From assembly GCA_031551515.1 (NCBI GenBank), contig JAVBNL010000001.1, positions 62,001 to 126,000 of the forward strand: a stretch of 64,000 nt of DNA, read 5' to 3'. A model generated the notes under the pieces. The model saw nothing but the letters and a program-made list of their open reading frames with translations, was not told where the DNA came from and did not search any database. Shown here one piece after another: positions 60,744-64,000 of this stretch. Made by a program: the position numbers and the translations under genes. Numbering within the stretch: the first letter of the stretch is position 1; every line of letters starts with the position of its first letter. This stretch comes from FLUQ01 sp031551515 (GTDB taxonomy: Bacteria; Desulfobacterota; Desulfovibrionia; Desulfovibrionales; Desulfovibrionaceae).

Positions 60744-62093
60744 ATGGAGTTGGGTTCAGTTCATCCAACGCAAGCGGCAACGCTGCAAACGAACGTCCCC
60801 CAAGACGGAACGGCTACGCTGTCAAAAAGTGAATTCAAAACCGTTGTGTGGGCCAGCACCTTGGGCACCATGGTGGAATGGTACGACTTCACCATTTACG
60901 GCACCGCCAGCGCGCTGGTGTTCAATAAAATCTTCTTTCCTTCAATTGACCCGTTTCTCGGCACCATCGCCGCCTTCGGCTCGGCGGCCGTCGGCCTTTT
61001 CGCCCGGCCTTTCGGCGGAGCTTTTTTCGGGCATTTCGGCGACAAGCTGGGCCGAAAAAACATGCTTATGGCCACCATGCTGATCATGGGGCTGGGCACT
61101 TTTGCCATAGGTCTGCTGCCCAGCTACGCTGTTATCGGCGTATGGGCTCCTATCCTTCTGGTGCTGTTGCGCATCTTGCAGGGTATCGGCATAGGCGGCG
61201 AATGGGGCGGCGCAGCCCTCATGGTTATTGAGAGCACGCCTGAAGCGCGGCGAGGCTTCTTCGGCTCACTGGTGCAGTTCGGCTACCCCCTTGGATTAAC
61301 GCTATCGACCATTATCTTCGCTTTGCTGTCGCAAATGCCCGAAGAGCAGTTTCTGGCCTGGGGCTGGCGCATTCCTTTTCTTCTCAGCATCGCCCTGGTG
61401 TTCGTCGGCATGCTGGTACGCGTCAAAGTGCGCGAATCGCCGGTTTTTGTCAGGGCCAAGCAAAAGAAACAACTGGTCAAGCAACCTCTGCTTGAAGTGT
61501 TCCGCCAGCATCCCAAAGAATTTTTTTTGGCCGTGGGCCTGAAAGCCTCGGAAGTCTCGTGGATTTACGTATTGACCATTTTCATGGTGGCCTACGTCAC
61601 CAATACCTTACATCTGCCTCGCACTGTGGCCCTTGACGGCGTCTTGCTGGGCGCAGCGTGCGAATTGTTCACCCTGCCTTTCTTCGGCTGGCTGTCTGAT
61701 AAAATCGGCCGCCGCGTCTTGTATCTTATGGGAGCCGGCGCCAGCATCTTCTGTGCCTACCCCATTTTCATGCTGGTCAATACAGGCAACCCCACCCTGA
61801 TCGTTCTTGCCATCGCTTTTTTCATGAATATTTGCCACGCGCCCATGTACGGGCCGCAAGCCGCCTATTTTCCTGAACTATTCGGCACAACCGTGCGCAT
61901 GTCCGGCGCATCGTTCGGCGTGCAGGTTTCCGCCGCGGTATTCGGCGGCCTTTCTCCGCTTGTTTGCGCTTTTCTGTTGCGCATGCTCGATGGGTCCAAC
62001 GGCATATCCGTCTATCTCATCATGTTGGCCACGCTCACGCTGTTTAGCGCCTATTGCGCCCACGAAACCAAAGATAAAGATATTTTTAAATAG
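60744..62093 (+). CDS. MFS transporter, metabolite:H+ symporter (MHS) family
   Basis: This 449-residue, 12-segment transporter is of the group that includes ShiA, ProP and KgtP. Signatures are STLGTMVEWYDFTIYGTASA, RPFGGAFFGHFGDKLGRKNM and LQGIGIGGEWGGAALMVIES. AGGAGGGC lies 5 nt before ATG 60744. The MHS family imports organic acids, amino acids or osmolytes by proton symport. The substrate here is unknown. It is first in an operon with a DJ-1-like and a metallo-hydrolase gene. Confidence 0.93.
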   Translation: MELGSVHPTQAATLQTNVPQDGTATLSKSEFKTVVWASTLGTMVEWYDFTIYGTASALVFNKIFFPSIDPFLGTIAAFGSAAVGLFARPFGGAFFGHFGDKLGRKNMLMATMLIMGLGTFAIGLLPSYAVIGVWAPILLVLLRILQGIGIGGEWGGAALMVIESTPEARRGFFGSLVQFGYPLGLTLSTIIFALLSQMPEEQFLAWGWRIPFLLSIALVFVGMLVRVKVRESPVFVRAKQKKQLVKQPLLEVFRQHPKEFFLAVGLKASEVSWIYVLTIFMVAYVTNTLHLPRTVALDGVLLGAACELFTLPFFGWLSDKIGRRVLYLMGAGASIFCAYPIFMLVNTGNPTLIVLAIAFFMNICHAPMYGPQAAYFPELFGTTVRMSGASFGVQVSAAVFGGLSPLVCAFLLRMLDGSNGISVYLIMLATLTLFSAYCAHETKDKDIFK

Positions 62094-62102
62094 GAGGATG
62101 CT

Positions 62103-62744
62103 ATGCGTTTCGGGATAGTGCTTTTTGACGGCGTAGAGCCCATAGACCTCGGAGCGTATGGGGTGCTTTCCATCGCAACGCGGTTTGAACCTTCCATCTC
62201 TATGTGCACCATATCCACCACCGGTAAAAAAGAGATGCTCCTGGCCGGCGGCCTGCGCGTTGTGGCGGACTATCTGACAAGTGACGCGCCGGAATGCGAC
62301 GTGATTATGGTGACCGGCGGACCTACTTGGCCGCAAGAGATAACCCGTGCAGAAACATTGAATTTCTTGCGCGCTCGCAAAGGCAAAGCCATTCTGGCCG
62401 CCGCGTGCATGGGGGTTATGCCTCTTGTGGCGGCGGGCGTTCTGGACGGGTGCGAAGCCACAATACGCAATCAAACCGTGGGCAATGAGAAAAACCCCAT
62501 TGAACGCATCAACAGCGAATGGCCGGCGGTACGGGCGAAAGTGGCCCGCATTGTCGACCAGGGTGACGTTGTGACCGGCGGCGGGGGCATTTTGAACGTG
62601 GACGTGGCCTTGTACCTTTTAGAACGTCTCCATTCAAAGCAGCTGGCCGACGACACAGCGCGTATTCTGGAATACCGTGAATCAGCGCAAGGCAACAAAA
62701 CCCGGCTGGGCGATTTCGCCAAACATCATATTGAGGGATTGTGA
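62103..62744 (+). CDS. DJ-1/PfpI-family protein (isonitrile hydratase-like)
   Basis: This 213-residue class I glutaminase-fold protein has VLFDGVEPIDLGAYGVLSIA, VTGGPTWPQEI and the nucleophile-elbow Cys102 in LAAACMGVMPLVAAG. The C-terminal DNA-binding domain of GATase-type regulators is absent, so it is enzyme-like. Isonitrile hydratases are close relatives, but other hydrolase activities are possible. GGAGG precedes it by 6 nt. It lies 9 bp after the transporter gene. Confidence 0.85.
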   Translation: MRFGIVLFDGVEPIDLGAYGVLSIATRFEPSISMCTISTTGKKEMLLAGGLRVVADYLTSDAPECDVIMVTGGPTWPQEITRAETLNFLRARKGKAILAAACMGVMPLVAAGVLDGCEATIRNQTVGNEKNPIERINSEWPAVRAKVARIVDQGDVVTGGGGILNVDVALYLLERLHSKQLADDTARILEYRESAQGNKTRLGDFAKHHIEGL

Positions 62745-63547
62745 TGAGCAAAGAAAAAAACCGCAACACACTGCGGTATTACGGCTGGTCAACTGTACTT
62801 GTGGAATCGGAGCGGGCGGGCGATCTGGTTTTTGACCCTTTTTACTCTTCCGACTACAGCACATACTGGGCCGATCTGCGGGACTTTGAAAAAGTTTCAG
62901 TAATCTGTCTCAGTCACGGACATCATGAACATTATACGGACGCCCACAAAGTCGCCTCGCGCAGCGGCGCGTCCATTGTGGCCCCGCCTCGGCTGTGCGA
63001 ACATCTGGCAAGCTATTTTCAGGTCCCCAAACAACGCCTTGTGCCTGTCAACCCCGGCGAAACGGTCGACGTCAACGGATACTCCATCACCGCGTTCCCC
63101 TGGTATCACCGAAAAATAAACTATTTCAAATTCTTCGCGGGCCGCTTTTTTACCGGATGCCGTTTTGTGCTGAACAACCTGCTGCATACGCCGCTGGATA
63201 CTCCTTTCGCCGGTTTTGTGGTTAAGACCCCTGACGGGTTGACCCTGCTGAATATGACCGAAGGCATGAATGATAAAATGCCCTCCGGCGAAGTGGCTGC
63301 TCTGGCTAAAATCCATCAACCCGATTTGCTGGTAGGCGGCTGGCAGCTTCAGTACGAATCGGATGTGGCCCGTTGCGTGAAAGAAAGCGGAGCGCCGCGT
63401 TGCCTGCTTTACCATCCGCACGGCAAGTTGTTTGACTTGATGCGCATTCCGTCAACGCCCATTGAAATCGTACGCGCCAAAATTCATGAAGCGGTTCCGG
63501 GTATGGAGATTTTCACGCCCGAACCTCGAGAGGGCATAGCTCTGTAG
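62744..63547 (+). CDS. MBL-fold metallo-hydrolase
   Basis: This 267-residue metallo-beta-lactamase-fold protein has the metal motif SHGHHEHYTDAH, where Glu replaces the usual Asp of HxHxDH. It continues with TAFPWYHRKI and GGWQLQYESD. ATG 62744 overlaps the last base of the upstream stop codon, with GAGGG upstream. A GTG at 62741 is an alternative. The position suggests it acts with the DJ-1-like enzyme on the imported compound. The substrate is unknown. Confidence 0.85.
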   Translation: MSKEKNRNTLRYYGWSTVLVESERAGDLVFDPFYSSDYSTYWADLRDFEKVSVICLSHGHHEHYTDAHKVASRSGASIVAPPRLCEHLASYFQVPKQRLVPVNPGETVDVNGYSITAFPWYHRKINYFKFFAGRFFTGCRFVLNNLLHTPLDTPFAGFVVKTPDGLTLLNMTEGMNDKMPSGEVAALAKIHQPDLLVGGWQLQYESDVARCVKESGAPRCLLYHPHGKLFDLMRIPSTPIEIVRAKIHEAVPGMEIFTPEPREGIAL

Positions 63548-63570
63548 CTTCGTGCCATCCACCCAACCAG

Positions 63571-63601
63571 GGCCGCCCCTTCAAGGGGCGGTCCTCATTT
63601 T
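63571..63601 (+). terminator. Rho-independent terminator after MBL gene
   Basis: A GC-rich stem CCGCCCCTT/AAGGGGCGG with a 2 nt loop is followed by TCCTCATTTT, 24 bp past the stop codon. Confidence 0.75.
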
Positions 63602-63665
63602 GAAATGAAAACGCATGGAGTCCCTTGAGCAAGGACGCCTCTGATCCGGGTTTGCAATCCCGTTC

Positions 63666-64000
63666 CTACTTGGCCAGCACTTGGGGTTTACCCAGCAGCA
63701 TGGCGGACGTGGGCCTGTATTCCCCATCCGCCTTTTGCACATACGGGGTGATCTTGATGGGCGCATCCGGGTCCGGACCGCTGATTTCCAGCAGCACAAA
63801 ATTGCGCCCCACAAAGGTATCCCACAGCGCCTGATTGGAACGTACGGATTTTTTCGACGCCAATTCCCCGCCCACGGGACCGATGACCAACTGGGCCACG
63901 GGCCGCCGCGAAGCGGGATACAGCGCGCCGTCCACCACGGCGAATGAAAAGACATGCAGGTGCGCGGCGATGAGCAGGTCGACTTTCTTGTCTTCCAACG
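63666..64000 (-). CDS. Metallophosphoesterase-like protein, C-terminal fragment
   Basis: About 111 residues are visible, and the N-terminus lies beyond the right edge. The fragment includes KKVDLLIAAHLHVFSFAVVD, like the last His-containing motif (GHxH) of calcineurin-type phosphoesterases. A C-terminal beta-rich part follows (NFVLLEISGPDPDAPIKITP). It converges with the MBL gene. Family assignment rests on this one motif and is tentative. Confidence 0.55.
   Translation of the reverse strand, partial: LEDKKVDLLIAAHLHVFSFAVVDGALYPASRRPVAQLVIGPVGGELASKKSVRSNQALWDTFVGRNFVLLEISGPDPDAPIKITPYVQKADGEYRPTSAMLLGKPQVLAK

Overview
The window comes from a sulfate-reducing member of the Desulfovibrionaceae (Desulfobacterota). 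The strongest marker is a complete dsrA-dsrB-dsrD dissimilatory sulfite reductase operon followed by a siroheme-amidase-like (DsrN/CbiA) gene. Other support is the RNA polymerase, ribosomal and chemotaxis gene types and the heavy use of sigma-54 and cyclic-di-GMP regulators. Base composition is moderately GC-rich, apart from one visibly AT-richer two-gene patch at 36.96-39.12 kb. No CRISPR array, rRNA, intact IS or prophage was seen. One tRNA (Pro, CGG) is present.

Layout: 1-7.6 kb is a minus-strand chemotaxis operon (cheB, HEAT-repeat protein, cheR, ParA-like ATPase, cheW, cheY-like, multi-HPt cheA running off the left edge). 7.9-11 kb holds tRNA-Pro, an overlapping V4R sensor/diguanylate cyclase pair and a GH3 hexosaminidase. 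11-16.1 kb is the conserved rpmH-rnpA-yidD-yidC-jag-mnmE cluster, in which rnpA appears to start at ATT inside rpmH. 16.2-24.6 kb encodes envelope functions: a FlgO-like lipoprotein pair, MtgA, AmrB, a large periplasmic TPR protein, a receiver-less sigma-54 activator with a GAFTHA loop and a lone flagellar rod protein. 24.6-29.1 kb carries nikR-folE2, a methyltransferase, a REC-GGDEF-EAL protein and RlpA. 29.1-33.4 kb is the dsr operon with a near-consensus promoter and a palindrome at its start site. 33.6-42.5 kb is an accessory stretch with RNase J, an AlbA_2/GHKL + ParA two-gene cassette, duplicated flavin-binding proteins, a zinc peptidase and a prolyl-tRNA deacylase.

42.7-46.5 kb is rpsB-tsf-(glycosyltransferase)-pyrH-frr. 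46.6-50.9 kb is a ZraSR-type two-component system divergent from a sigma-54-promoted operon of two very small exported peptides and a ZraP-like periplasmic protein. 51.3-59.7 kb is rpoB-rpoC, without rplJ-rplL upstream. 59.7-63.6 kb is an IclR-regulated MHS transporter / DJ-1-like / metallo-hydrolase unit. The right edge cuts a metallophosphoesterase-like gene.

Four copies of a 68-125 bp intergenic element bounded by TAGAGC/GCTCT ends are scattered through 9.7-24.1 kb. The best candidates for undescribed biology are the AlbA_2/GHKL-ParA cassette, the dsr-linked CbiA/DsrN protein lacking its glutaminase cysteine, the ZraSR-linked micro-peptide operon, and the ParA/HEAT chemotaxis locus with a degenerate third HPt domain.
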